Assembly: GCF_010669285.1 (NCBI RefSeq) | Contig: NZ_CP048711.1 | Location: 682,001-746,000 of the forward strand | Reading direction: 5' to 3' | Source: Kineobactrum salinum | GTDB taxonomy: Bacteria; Pseudomonadota; Gammaproteobacteria; Pseudomonadales; Halieaceae | Length of the DNA: 64,000 bases | Part shown: piece after piece, positions 1 to 8,584 of the stretch | Numbering within the stretch: the first letter of the stretch is position 1 | Layout of the letters: every line of letters begins with the position of its first letter | Position numbers and translations under genes: made by a program | Notes under the pieces: model-generated | Database searches by the model: none | Told to the model about the DNA's origin: nothing | What the model saw: only the letters and a program-made list of their open reading frames with translations

Positions 1-987
1 CAGAACTTCCAGCTCAGCCCGCGCTGGATCGACCAGCTGCCCTACGGGGGTGCCGCCGGCCTGGTGGCCCTGCGGCGCGCGGCCCGCGCCATCCAGGCCG
101 GCGACGCCGACATCATCGCCTGCATCGGCGGTGACGGTGCCGCCCACCGCGGCTTCGAGCGCACCGCCGCCGAATTCAGCAGCTTTACCGTGGACGCGTC
201 CTTTCCCTACGGTGGCGGCGGCCCCAATACCGCCTTCGGCCTGATCACCCAAAACTATATGGAACGCTACGGCGCCCGCCGCGAGGACCTGGGCCTGATC
301 CCCGTGGCCCAGCGCTACAACGCCAACCACTACCCGGCCGCACTGCTGGGGCACAAGAGCCTGTCGCTGGAACAGTACCTGGCCTCGCGCCCCATCGCCG
401 GCCCGCTGCACCTGTTCGACTGCGTGATGCCCTGCGCCGGCGGCGAAGGCTTCCTGATGATGAGCGAGCAGCGCGCACGCGAACTGGGCCTGCCCTACTG
501 CGTGATCCGGGCCGCAGGCGAACTGCACAACGCCCACCCCGAGGACGAGATCCAGTTCCGCGGCGGCTGGACCGAATACGCCGACCAGCTCTACAGCAAC
601 GCCGGACTGGAACCGGCGGCGATCGACATCCTGCAGACCTACGATGACTACCCGGTCATCAGCATGCTGCAGATGGAAGACCTGGGCTTCTGCGCCAAGG
701 GCGAGGCAGCGCAATGGCTGCGCGACACCGACCTGCGTTTCGATGGCAGCGGCCCCCAGTCCCGCAAGCTGGCCCACAATACCTCCGGCGGCCAATTGTC
801 AGTGGGCCAGGCCGGCTCCGCCGCCGGTTACATGGGCATCGTCGAAACCATCCGCCAGCTGACCGACCGCGCCGGCCGCAATCAGGTGCCGGAGGCCCGG
901 CACGCCATGGTCAGCGGTTTTGGCATGATCAACTACGATCGCGGCCTGTGTTCCGCGGCCGCGATCCTGGGGAGGGCCGGCCAGTGA
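1..987 (+). CDS. Thiolase-superfamily protein (SCP-x/acetyl-CoA acetyltransferase-like), 5' partial
   Basis: The frame is already open at base 1 and runs to TGA at 985-987, giving 328 visible residues; the true start lies upstream of the window. The fold is that of the lipid-transfer/SCP-x branch of thiolases, which act on 3-ketoacyl-CoA thioesters. The C-terminal glycine motif is recognisable as GGQLSVGQAGSAAGY, but the usual GHP histidine is Gln, and the C-terminal CASGGG-type cysteine motif is replaced by GFGMINYDRGLC. These changes are common in this atypical branch and make a plain degradative thiolase uncertain. The stop overlaps the GTG of the next gene (GTGA). Thiolase-like proteins of this kind usually work as a complex with a DUF35 OB-fold partner, which is exactly what follows. 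Confidence 0.85.
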   Translation, partial: QNFQLSPRWIDQLPYGGAAGLVALRRAARAIQAGDADIIACIGGDGAAHRGFERTAAEFSSFTVDASFPYGGGGPNTAFGLITQNYMERYGARREDLGLIPVAQRYNANHYPAALLGHKSLSLEQYLASRPIAGPLHLFDCVMPCAGGEGFLMMSEQRARELGLPYCVIRAAGELHNAHPEDEIQFRGGWTEYADQLYSNAGLEPAAIDILQTYDDYPVISMLQMEDLGFCAKGEAAQWLRDTDLRFDGSGPQSRKLAHNTSGGQLSVGQAGSAAGYMGIVETIRQLTDRAGRNQVPEARHAMVSGFGMINYDRGLCSAAAILGRAGQ

Positions 988-1553
988 CCACCACACCCAC
1001 CATGCAACATCGCCTGAAGCACAACCGGCCCTCGCTGCGCAGGAATGCGCGGCCGCCGAAACAACGCAGCCCCCTGGGCGCCGCGTTTACCGCGGCCAAC
1101 CTCGGCTGCGCGCTGGCACTGCAACACTGCCGCAGCTGCGCGCGCGTGCAGTATCCGCCGCGGGAACTATGCCAGCACTGCCTGGCGGACGGCCTGGTCT
1201 GGCGCGAGGCCGACACCGCCGGCCACATCATCAATGCACTTGATCTGCATCATAGTCTGTGGGAGTACTTCAAGCGCAGAATCACGGAGGCACCCTGGCC
1301 AGTGGCCACGGTGCGGCTGGATTGTGGTGCCACCGTGTTTGCGCACCTGGCCCTGGCCAGCTTCGGCGCAGCCAGCGCAGCGGCAGTGCCCGCCGGCGCC
1401 GCAGTACAGGTATTCACCCATACCGATTGCTCCCTGAACTCGGTACTCATCGCGGTCAGCGCCGGCACCGCCATTGCCACCCCGGCCCAGCGCCGGGAGC
1501 TGGCGGCCGCGCTGGGCCTGCTGGAGCCCGCCCACAAACCGGAAGGAATCTGA
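984..1553 (+). CDS. DUF35 / OB-fold zinc-ribbon protein, partner of the thiolase
   Basis: This is a 189-residue protein if started at the GTG that overlaps the thiolase stop by four bases; an in-frame ATG at 1002 is the alternative. Residues about 49-66 form a rubredoxin-like zinc ribbon, CRSCARVQYPPRELCQHC (C-x2-C-x10-C-x2-C), followed by a short beta-rich OB-fold with a GAAVQVF-type strand. In known pairs the DUF35 protein binds the thiolase and helps channel the CoA substrate; that role is inferred from family and adjacency. A long N-terminal basic stretch of about 35 residues precedes the ribbon and is not typical of the family, so translation may start later. Confidence 0.8.
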   Translation: MTTTPTMQHRLKHNRPSLRRNARPPKQRSPLGAAFTAANLGCALALQHCRSCARVQYPPRELCQHCLADGLVWREADTAGHIINALDLHHSLWEYFKRRITEAPWPVATVRLDCGATVFAHLALASFGAASAAAVPAGAAVQVFTHTDCSLNSVLIAVSAGTAIATPAQRRELAAALGLLEPAHKPEGI

Positions 1554-1554
1554 T

Positions 1555-2289
1555 ATGAGTCAGCAGCACCAGACCATCGTCGTCACCGGCGGCAGCACCG
1601 GCATCGGCGCCGCCATCTGCGAACAGCTGCTCGAGGAAGGCCATGAGGTGATCAACCTGGCGCGCCGCGCGCTGGAGCTGGACCACCCGCGACTGCACAA
1701 TATCGAGCTGGATCTCAGCGACCGCGCCGCCACCGCGGCCGCGGCGGCCCGGGTCGCCGCAGACTTCCAGGTCACCGGGCTGATTCACAACGCCGGCCTG
1801 ATCCGCCCCAACCTGTTGCCGGACGTGCAACTGGACGACCTGGACTACCTGACCCAGGTGCACATCGGCGCCGCGATCACGCTCAGCCAGGCCTTCCTGC
1901 CCACAATGAAACAGCGCGGCTTTGGCCGCATCATATTGATCACCTCCCGCGCCGCGCTGGGGCTGCAGACCCGCACCAGCTACTCCGCGACCAAGTCCGG
2001 CATGATGGGCATGGCCCGCACCTGGGCGCTGGAGCTGGGGGAGTTTGGCATTACCGTCAATACCGTGGCGCCCGGCCCCATCGCCGCCACCGAGATGTTC
2101 CACAACGTGGTGCCCGAGGACAGCCCCAAACTGGAGAGCATGGCCCAGAGCATTCCGGTGAAGCGCCTGGGACTGCCCGCGGATGTCGCACGTGCAGTCT
2201 GTTTTTTCAACCACGCCGACAGCGGCTTTATCACCGGCCAGACCCTGATGGTCTGCGGCGGCGCCAGCCTCGGCTCGCTGTCACTGTAA
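1555..2289 (+). CDS. Short-chain dehydrogenase/reductase (SDR)
   Basis: A classical SDR of 244 residues and standard length. The dinucleotide-binding loop TGGSTGIG sits at residues 11-18, the NAG motif at 79-81, and the catalytic Ser131, Tyr143 and Lys147 (YSATK) are all present. It ends with the usual C-terminal substrate loop and FITGQTLMVCGG. The ATG at 1555 follows a GGAAGGAA ribosome site and lies one base after the upstream stop, so translation is coupled. Between a thiolase pair and a Rieske oxygenase it could act as a cis-dihydrodiol dehydrogenase or as a 3-hydroxyacyl/alcohol dehydrogenase; the sequence alone does not decide. Confidence 0.9.
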   Translation: MSQQHQTIVVTGGSTGIGAAICEQLLEEGHEVINLARRALELDHPRLHNIELDLSDRAATAAAAARVAADFQVTGLIHNAGLIRPNLLPDVQLDDLDYLTQVHIGAAITLSQAFLPTMKQRGFGRIILITSRAALGLQTRTSYSATKSGMMGMARTWALELGEFGITVNTVAPGPIAATEMFHNVVPEDSPKLESMAQSIPVKRLGLPADVARAVCFFNHADSGFITGQTLMVCGGASLGSLSL

Positions 2290-2311
2290 CGCTACCCCAA
2301 GGAGGCCGACC

Positions 2312-3634
2312 ATGGCACAGTCCATCAGCAACTCCGAGATAGCCAGCCTGGTGGAACCCGCCCGGCTGCACAAGCGCCTGTACCTGGATCCGGACATCTT
2401 CGAGCTGGAGATGGAACGCATCTGGGGCCAGGCCTGGATTTTCATAGGCCACGAGTCCCAGGTACCACAGACCGGCGACTTCTTCACCACCAACATCACT
2501 CACAAGATCCCGGTGGTCATGGTGCGCGACAAGAGTGGCGCCGTACACGTGCTGCACAACCGCTGCGCCCACAAGGGCGCCAAGCTGGTGGAAAAACGCG
2601 AAGGCAACGTGCGCGGCGCCTTTCGCTGTGCCTACCACGGCTGGAGCTACCGCCACGACGGCAGCCTGTTGAAGATACCCAACGAATCCGGCTACGAGGG
2701 CACTGGCTTCGATCTCAACTCCCCCTGCAACAACATGCAGAAGCTGGCCCAGGTAGAGAGCTACCGCGGTTTTGTGTTCGCCACCCTGTCGCCCGAGGCG
2801 CCGGATCTGAAGACCTGGCTGGGCGGCGCGGTGGACTGCCTGGACAACCTCTGCGACCGGGCACCCGAGGGCGAGGTGGAAGTCGCCGGCGGCGTACTGC
2901 GCTACGAGCACGACTGCAACTGGAAGTTCATCCTGGAAAACCTGAACGACACCATGCACCCAATGGTCGTGCATCAGTCCGTGGTTCAGGCGGCCGAGGA
3001 CTACATCGCCTCCCTGCCGGAATCCGCCGGCAAAAAGCGCAGCGAGGCGGAGATCATCCTGCCCTTCGGCTCCTCCTACGAGAACTTCGAGAATACCGGC
3101 ATCACCGGCTTCCGCTACGGCCACCACTACGACGGCGGCAAGAGCAGCATCCACGCCGACTACAGCGTGCTACCCGCCTACCACGAGGCCATGGTCAAGG
3201 CCTATGGCGAGGAGCGCACGCGCGAAATCTACTCCTTCAACACCCACAACACGCTGTACTACCCCTCCCTGACCATCAAGAGCGCAGTGCAGAACATCCG
3301 GGTGGTGCGGCCGCTGTCTGTAAACCGGTTCGTGGTGGAAACCTGGTCCTTCCGGCTCAAGGGCGCGCCCGACGAAATGCTGCAGCGCACTCTGCTCTAC
3401 TCGCGCCTGATCAACTCCTCCGCCAGCATGGTGGGGCCGGATGACCTGGAGGTCTACCGCCGCGCCCAGGAGGGCCTGGAGTCCAACGCCAGCGACTGGG
3501 TGGAGTACCACCGCCAGTACGGCCGCGACCAGCAACTGGAGGACCGGGTGGTCGGCGGCGGCACCGGCGACCTCGATATGCGCACCCAGTACAAGGCCTG
3601 GCGCGAGTACATGACCGGGGAGATCTTCCAATGA
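2312..3634 (+). CDS. Rieske aromatic-ring-hydroxylating oxygenase, alpha (catalytic) subunit
   Basis: 440 residues, normal for the large subunit. The N-terminal Rieske [2Fe-2S] site has Cys85-x-His87 and Cys106-x2-His109 (CAHKG ... CAYHGWSY). The C-terminal catalytic domain carries the mononuclear-iron motif NLNDTMHPMVVH with His216 and His221; a third carboxylate ligand lies further on. Such subunits insert O2 into an aromatic ring or perform oxidative demethylation, with electrons from a ferredoxin and reductase. Neither is encoded here, so electron carriers must come from elsewhere. The ATG follows a GGAGG at 2300-2304. The stop overlaps the beta-subunit ATG (ATGA). The actual substrate cannot be read from the sequence. 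Confidence 0.92.
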   Translation: MAQSISNSEIASLVEPARLHKRLYLDPDIFELEMERIWGQAWIFIGHESQVPQTGDFFTTNITHKIPVVMVRDKSGAVHVLHNRCAHKGAKLVEKREGNVRGAFRCAYHGWSYRHDGSLLKIPNESGYEGTGFDLNSPCNNMQKLAQVESYRGFVFATLSPEAPDLKTWLGGAVDCLDNLCDRAPEGEVEVAGGVLRYEHDCNWKFILENLNDTMHPMVVHQSVVQAAEDYIASLPESAGKKRSEAEIILPFGSSYENFENTGITGFRYGHHYDGGKSSIHADYSVLPAYHEAMVKAYGEERTREIYSFNTHNTLYYPSLTIKSAVQNIRVVRPLSVNRFVVETWSFRLKGAPDEMLQRTLLYSRLINSSASMVGPDDLEVYRRAQEGLESNASDWVEYHRQYGRDQQLEDRVVGGGTGDLDMRTQYKAWREYMTGEIFQ

Positions 3635-4110
3635 ACAACACCGATATCAAGGCCATTGAACAGTTCCTCTACCGCGAGGCCTCCCTGCTGGACCAGCCCG
3701 ATCTGGACAGCTGGATGCAGCTCTACACCGAGGACGGCACCTACTGGATGCCGGCAGCCGAGAACCAGCCCGACCCGCTGAACCATATCTCCCATATCTA
3801 CGACGACCGGGTCATGATGGAGATCCGCCGCCGCAACTTCGTCCACCCCCGCGCCGCCTCCAAAGACCCGGCCGTGCGCTGCTCCCACCTGCTCGGCAAT
3901 ATCCAGCTACAGGGCGAAACCGACGTCGGCGACCTGCGGGTCACCTCCAACTTTCATGTGGTGCTGTGGTACCGCGATGAACAACGCGTGTTCGCCGGCA
4001 CCTGCGAACACCACCTGGCCCCACAAGGCGAGAGCTTCCAGATCCGCCACAAGCGGGTGAACCTGATCAACCCCGATGCGCCGCAGAAGTCGTTGATTGT
4101 CTATTTGTAG
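3631..4110 (+). CDS. Ring-hydroxylating oxygenase, beta subunit (NTF2/SnoaL-like fold)
   Basis: 159 residues with the cone-shaped NTF2-like fold of dioxygenase small subunits: an N-terminal helix (IEQFLYREASLLDQPDLDSWMQLYTEDGTYWMP) split here by the usual W-x-x-LYxEDGxYW signature, then strands ending in FQIRHKRVNLINPDAPQ, the typical tail. Beta subunits are structural and shape the alpha3beta3 hexamer. The start ATG overlaps the alpha stop, which fixes it. This is the last gene of the operon and is followed within nine bases by a hairpin. Confidence 0.9.
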   Translation: MNNTDIKAIEQFLYREASLLDQPDLDSWMQLYTEDGTYWMPAAENQPDPLNHISHIYDDRVMMEIRRRNFVHPRAASKDPAVRCSHLLGNIQLQGETDVGDLRVTSNFHVVLWYRDEQRVFAGTCEHHLAPQGESFQIRHKRVNLINPDAPQKSLIVYL

Positions 4111-4118
4111 AATAGTTT

Positions 4119-4140
4119 AGCGGCTCGGGCCGCTTTCCTT
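4119..4140 (+). terminator. Intrinsic terminator after the oxygenase operon
   Basis: Perfect six-base stem AGCGGC / GCCGCT with a TCGG tetraloop (4119-4134), followed by TTCCTT. It begins nine bases after the beta-subunit stop and faces the convergent racemase gene. Confidence 0.7.
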
Positions 4141-4179
4141 GACGACACATTGGAAAACCGTCCGAACCGCAGTCTCGGG

Positions 4180-4893
4180 TTAAACCCCGCCCAAGGCGAA
4201 CTGAACCGCCTGCTCTGCATGTATTTCTGTAGTGTCATAGAGGTTCACAGCTGTGTCCGCCCCCTGGATCAAAAGGCCGATCTCAGTGCACCCCAAAATT
4301 ACTCCGCAAGCGCCACGGTGAGCCAATGATGCCACCACCTCCAGATAAGCCGCTTTTGAATCCGACTTGACTGTACCTTTGCACAATTCGTTGTAAATCA
4401 CTGAGTGGATCAACTCTCGCTGGGGCTCGTCTGGCACAATAACCTGGATCCCTTGATCCTCGAGGCGCTCGCAATAGAACGGCTGCTCCATCGTAAACTT
4501 CGTGCCAAGCAGCCCCACACAGCTAACTCCGTCCGCCTGGAGTGCCCTGGCAGTTGCGTCTGCGATATGAAGAAACGGGATGCTCACTGCCTGCTCAATT
4601 TGAGGTGCGACCTTGTGCATGGTGTTCGTACACAAAACCACACACTCCGCACCTGCGGCCTCGACCATCCGGCCAGCCGAGGCAAGAATTTCCGCCGTTG
4701 CCTCCCATTCACCCTGGTGCTGCAGCGTCTCAATTTCCGCAAAGTCCACGCTGTACAGCACAAGTTTTGCAGAGTGAAACCCACCGACTTCATCTCTGAC
4801 TTTCTGGTTGATCAGCCGGTAATAGGTCTGCGTCGATTCCCAGCTCATCCCGCCGATCAGGCCAATGGTTTTCATCTTTGACTGCACATTCAT
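4180..4893 (-). CDS. Aspartate/glutamate racemase family protein (YgeA-like)
   Basis: 237 residues; a two-domain, cofactor-independent amino-acid racemase. Both catalytic cysteines are in place: the first in VLCTNTMHK, the second in GVILGCTEIG. The N-terminal MKTIGLIGGMSWEST and the HIADAT segment are hallmarks of the broad-specificity YgeA group, which racemises several amino acids such as homoserine rather than supplying D-Glu for the wall. The longest start is the ATG at 4893, but the family pattern begins at the internal ATG at 4875 (six residues later), which may be the true start; neither has a convincing ribosome site. It stands alone and convergent with the oxygenase operon. Confidence 0.85.
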   Translation of the reverse strand: MNVQSKMKTIGLIGGMSWESTQTYYRLINQKVRDEVGGFHSAKLVLYSVDFAEIETLQHQGEWEATAEILASAGRMVEAAGAECVVLCTNTMHKVAPQIEQAVSIPFLHIADATARALQADGVSCVGLLGTKFTMEQPFYCERLEDQGIQVIVPDEPQRELIHSVIYNELCKGTVKSDSKAAYLEVVASLAHRGACGVILGCTEIGLLIQGADTAVNLYDTTEIHAEQAVQFALGGV

Positions 4894-4999
4894 TAAATTC
4901 AGCTACCCTGCAGGCTGCCCTCCATCACCCACAGCTTCTCGTTCACCGCCTTCAACTACCGGACCTCGCCGAAGCACAGGGGGACGGCAATGACATCGG

Positions 5000-5447
5000 T
5001 CATAAGGAGGAACTGCCTTGTTGGGTTCGAGATTGGGGTGATTCTAGCAGGCTTTCCGGGGCAGACCGAGTCCCGCGAGAGCGGCCCTCGCGGCCGAGGC
5101 GGGTGAGCCGTACATCCGCGGTCAGCTCCAAGCTGGTCAGCGCCAGGGCTCGCTGCCGGCCCTCCGCACTGGCGCGGTGCAGGTGCGGAGTCATCGTCAA
5201 CAGATCGGCGATTGCCCGGGCGTTACTCAGCTGCAGTTCAAACGTCAGGGATTCAATCGACAGCGGCCGGAAACCCGCTGGCACCGGGGTCGCGGGAACG
5301 CTTGTGCTGCACCGGCAGCAGGTTGACGTACCCCTGGCGCGCGATATCGTAGCTGTGACCGGCACCGCAGCGCCAGGTTGATTCAATGCACTGCAGTGGA
5401 CTGCCGTCCATGGGGCAAGCCAGCGCCTGAAATGCGGTAATCGTCAT
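5000..5447 (-). pseudogene. rlmA: rlmA pseudogene: 23S rRNA G745 methyltransferase with its catalytic core deleted
   Basis: Reading leftward from ATG 5447, the first ~50 residues match the RlmA zinc-ribbon N-terminus, including CP.DG...C..GH and [17 protein letters not shown]. Directly after this the frame ends at TGA (about 5253), while a second frame from about 5263 to 5090 matches the RlmA C-terminus (LTFELQLSNARAIADLLTMTPHL is split: LLTMTPHLHRA then LELTADVRL). Everything between, about 165 residues that hold the SAM-binding fold, is missing. No functional methyltransferase can be made. The assignment rests on my memory of RlmA sequence, mainly the very conserved [15 protein letters not shown] block. 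Confidence 0.8.
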
Positions 5448-5486
5448 GGCTGAGTGATCATTGACACTGCCTATACTACTGAACGT

Positions 5487-6134
5487 CTAACGGGAGAGGT
5501 CGGGCTCCTGCAGAGGAGGACCGGTGAACTCGGCTTCTATCACGACATGGATTTCATCACCTACGCCCATAGTCGTGCCTGGTTCTGGAAGACCGTATGC
5601 CATCCCGAAATCAGACCGTTTGAATGTGCCGGTTGCTGAAAATCCGATCCGGGCATTCGGGTCCATGGGATGCCCTTTGTAACCTCCGTTGAAGACGGTC
5701 TCAAGAATGACAGGTTTCCTGACACCTAAGAGCTCCAGATCACCATGGACATTGGCGGTCTTCTCGCCGGTCATCTCCACCTGGCGGGATATGAAAATGA
5801 TCTCGGGAAACACTTTAGCGTTCAGCCAATTTTCATCATTCAAGATGGTATCCGTAAAGCCTTCCGGTGGGCTCGGAAGATCAAGGGATGCAGGATTGAT
5901 CGTCGCTCGTAAGGATGCCTTTTCCAACTGCGCCGGATCAAGCGCAAGCGTGGCGTCAAATGAGTCGAAGGTCATGGTGTAGTTCGTAAAGCCCAGATGG
6001 CTTACATGGAACACCAGACTCGCATGACTCTTATCTAACGTGTAGGTTCCCGGAGGAAGGTCGGTCTCGCCCTGTGCCTGGACCGGCAGAGTAATACACA
6101 GCATGGTAACAGCGATAAGACAGTATGTTCTCAT
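5487..6134 (-). CDS. YceI family periplasmic protein
   Basis: 215 residues from the chosen ATG at 6134, which opens a clean signal peptide (MRTYCLIAVTMLCITLPVQA, cleavage near residue 20). An upstream in-frame ATG at 6182 would add 16 charged residues and spoil the signal, so it is not preferred. The mature part shows the YceI lipocalin-like barrel: YTLDKSHASLVFHVSHLGF near the start, then DILNDENWLNAKVFPEIIF-type and DLELLGVRKPV segments and the closing RSDFGM motif. Family members bind isoprenoid lipids in a hydrophobic barrel; the ligand here is unknown. It lies between the rlmA relic and the transposase relic with no operon partner. Confidence 0.87.
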   Translation of the reverse strand: MRTYCLIAVTMLCITLPVQAQGETDLPPGTYTLDKSHASLVFHVSHLGFTNYTMTFDSFDATLALDPAQLEKASLRATINPASLDLPSPPEGFTDTILNDENWLNAKVFPEIIFISRQVEMTGEKTANVHGDLELLGVRKPVILETVFNGGYKGHPMDPNARIGFSATGTFKRSDFGMAYGLPEPGTTMGVGDEIHVVIEAEFTGPPLQEPDLSR

Positions 6135-6275
6135 AGAATGACCCCAGGCATTTTTGATTTTTTCAATATCCAGTTTTTTCATTTGCAGGATTGCTCGCGT
6201 GACGCGGCCTATTCTTTCCCGGTCGTTGTCAGTTCACGCTATCAATCATATTTGCTCCATCCGGGTCGCGGGATG

Positions 6276-6480
6276 CATCAAATATGGCGGATGACTGAGA
6301 CGGCCGCCCTGTTGGCCGATGAGGTCTTTCCCGATGTGCGACTGCGCCAATGGGTGATCATCTCCCTTTCCCCTGCGTTACCTCTGCTGGAACGGGTGGC
6401 CGCGCCAACGGCTTCTCCCTGCACGCCGGCGCGAGTTGTGAAGGTAACCAGAAAGACAAGCGCGAGCGCCTGAACTGCCA
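6276..6480 (+). mobile_element. IS91-type transposase remnant
   Basis: Two short pieces in different frames match the Y2-type transposase of IS91-like elements as I recall it. Bases 6285-6359 encode WRMTETAALLADEVFPDVRL followed by RQWVI, the conserved block before the catalytic domain. Bases 6362-6478 in another frame encode LPFPC then, after a large internal loss, NGFSLHAGASCEG and QKDKRERL from the C-terminal region. The central catalytic part is gone. No terminal ori/ter sequences could be identified. It is a scar of a past insertion in the 6135-6802 gap; the rest of that gap shows nothing else apart from the chemoreceptor ribosome site. Confidence 0.65.
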
Positions 6481-6802
6481 GGAGCCTTGCATTCCGGGAT
6501 TCTGGAAGACGACTCCGTCGTTACCTATCGAAAGGTAGATACCATTATGTTTCACCCTGAGCATCCTATCAACAGTAGAAGAGCATCAGTTCTGCAGAGT
6601 TTAGTTGCGCTCACTTCGACCATAGCTGAGGTCGATCAGGGGATCTGAGCCTGGCCGGAGAATGTTCTGCTTTTTTCTGTACTTAATCCTAAAGTACCCC
6701 GCCCAGGCGCCGATATACAAACGCAGAATCCTGGTGGCTGTACATAGCCGGCGGTGCATTGTGCTCCGCAAGATTCTGCGATACCCAGCTGGAGCACACA
6801 CA

Positions 6803-8584
6803 ATGCGCGACAACGGCCCGGTAACACACCGGGAATTCCTCTTTCCCCAGGGGCAGACACTCGTTTCCACGACCGACCTGAAGGGTCGGATCCTGTACTG
6901 TAATCCGGCTTTCGTTGAAGTCAGCGGCTTTGGCCGCAGCGAACTGCTGGGGCAGCCACACAACATGATCCGGCATCCGGATATGCCGCAGGAGGCGTTT
7001 CGCGACATGTGGGCGTCCATTCGCGGTGGCAAACCCTGGTCCGCCATGGTCAAGAACCGGCGCAAGTCCGGCGACCACTATTGGGTCAAGGCCAATGTGA
7101 CCCCGCTGATGGAAGAAGGTCATGCCATCGGTTATATGTCGGTGCGCACTTGCCCAACACGCCATGAAGTGAACGCTGCGGACAGCGCTTACCGCGTCAT
7201 GCGACAACGCGAGTTGAGGGGCTTGCCGCCGGCAGTTCGCCTGCATCGGGGGCAGTTGGAACGGACGGGCTGGATCGGTCTCCTGCAGCGCAGCTGGCAG
7301 GTCCTGGCTGCGAATCGGCTGGTGTTGTTGCCGGTGGCACTGGCACTTTCTGCCTATGGCCTGGGCAAACTGTGGGAAAGCTCCTGGACGGGCGCACTGT
7401 TCGCTGCCGGGCTGGGGGTCGCGGTATTCCTGTGCCTGCAGAGCCGCATCCACGGTCCGCTGCGGGAACTGCTGCTGTTCGCCGACCGCATGGCCGCCGG
7501 TGACCTGACCCAGCAACTGGCCTCACGCAGTCATGACACTGTGGGCATGCTGGCCACCGCGCTGAATCAGCTGAACGTCAACCTGCAGTCCGTCGTCGGC
7601 GACGCGCGCCATGAAGCCATGGAGATCCATCACACGGTCGGCGAAATCGCCGCTGGCAACGGCGAACTGGCGGCACGTACGGAAACCCAGGCCAGCAGCC
7701 TGGAGCAGACCGCCTCCTCGATGGAACAGATTACCGCGACCGTCCGTAGCGGCACCGATGTCTCGATACAGGCAGCGGAACTCGCCGGTCGCACCGCCAC
7801 GGCAGTCGGCGACAATGCACGTGCAGTGAATAAGGTAACGCAGACCATGCGCTCAATCAGCGAATCGTCGTCACGTATTGCCGACATCACCCAGGTAATC
7901 GACAGCATTTCCCTGCAGACCAATATCCTCGCCCTCAATGCAGCTGTCGAGGCTGCCCGCGCGGGGGAGCAGGGCCGGGGCTTCGCAGTGGTCGCTACTG
8001 AGGTACGGGCGCTTGCCCATCGCACGACCGATGCCGCACAGGAAATTCGCACCCTCATCGATGCATCGCGCGCCAGGGTGGATGCCGGTGTCGCGGAATC
8101 GGAGAACGTCGCGCGATCGATCGATTCGGTAGCATCGCAGGTCTCCGAGGTCGCCGGGCTGGTGCAGGACATGAGTCGGGGCGCACAGGAACAGCTCGGT
8201 GGCATCTCGCAGATCAACGAAGCCGTGACGCACCTGGACGGCATCACGCAGCAGAACGCGACCATGGTGGAAGAGCTGGCGGGATCAGCCACTGCGCTGC
8301 AACAGCGCGCCGAAGTGCTGACCGAATCTGTGAAGGTGTTTCGCACACGCCGTGACAAGAAGGCGCCACGGCACCCCGGGAGACAGCATTACGCAGCCTC
8401 AGCATCAGCGCCTTCCGCTCCCTCGATAAGCGCTAACGCCGGCCTGACCCCGCCGGTGAGCAGGCGTCCGGGGCAAGCGTTCGAACTGACTCGGCAAGTG
8501 TCGCCACAGCCCGTTCCAGTTCAGCATTCCAGGGATTGCCGGCATTCAGGCGTACCGCATTCGAGTAGAGATTACGCGCGCTGA
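6803..8584 (+). CDS. Aer-like PAS-domain methyl-accepting chemotaxis protein
   Basis: 593 residues from ATG 6803 (GGAG at 6791-6794); a longer frame from 6662 has no support. Residues 15-110 are an Aer-type PAS domain with the hallmark [12 protein letters not shown] and [19 protein letters not shown], which in Aer binds FAD and senses redox state. Two membrane segments follow (about 168-212), then a HAMP region and a methyl-accepting signalling domain whose hairpin tip contains [20 protein letters not shown] and GRGFAVVA. It probably steers motility by oxygen or energy. The last ~50 residues are low-complexity and overlap the 3' end of the convergent MocR gene by 152 bases, so the C-terminal tail may be an extension past the ancestral stop. 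Confidence 0.9.
   Translation: MRDNGPVTHREFLFPQGQTLVSTTDLKGRILYCNPAFVEVSGFGRSELLGQPHNMIRHPDMPQEAFRDMWASIRGGKPWSAMVKNRRKSGDHYWVKANVTPLMEEGHAIGYMSVRTCPTRHEVNAADSAYRVMRQRELRGLPPAVRLHRGQLERTGWIGLLQRSWQVLAANRLVLLPVALALSAYGLGKLWESSWTGALFAAGLGVAVFLCLQSRIHGPLRELLLFADRMAAGDLTQQLASRSHDTVGMLATALNQLNVNLQSVVGDARHEAMEIHHTVGEIAAGNGELAARTETQASSLEQTASSMEQITATVRSGTDVSIQAAELAGRTATAVGDNARAVNKVTQTMRSISESSSRIADITQVIDSISLQTNILALNAAVEAARAGEQGRGFAVVATEVRALAHRTTDAAQEIRTLIDASRARVDAGVAESENVARSIDSVASQVSEVAGLVQDMSRGAQEQLGGISQINEAVTHLDGITQQNATMVEELAGSATALQQRAEVLTESVKVFRTRRDKKAPRHPGRQHYAASASAPSAPSISANAGLTPPVSRRPGQAFELTRQVSPQPVPVQHSRDCRHSGVPHSSRDYAR

Noticed and set aside
6662-6802. 47-residue extension of the chemoreceptor
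   Set aside because: No ribosome site at 6662; the Aer-type PAS pattern begins just after ATG 6803.
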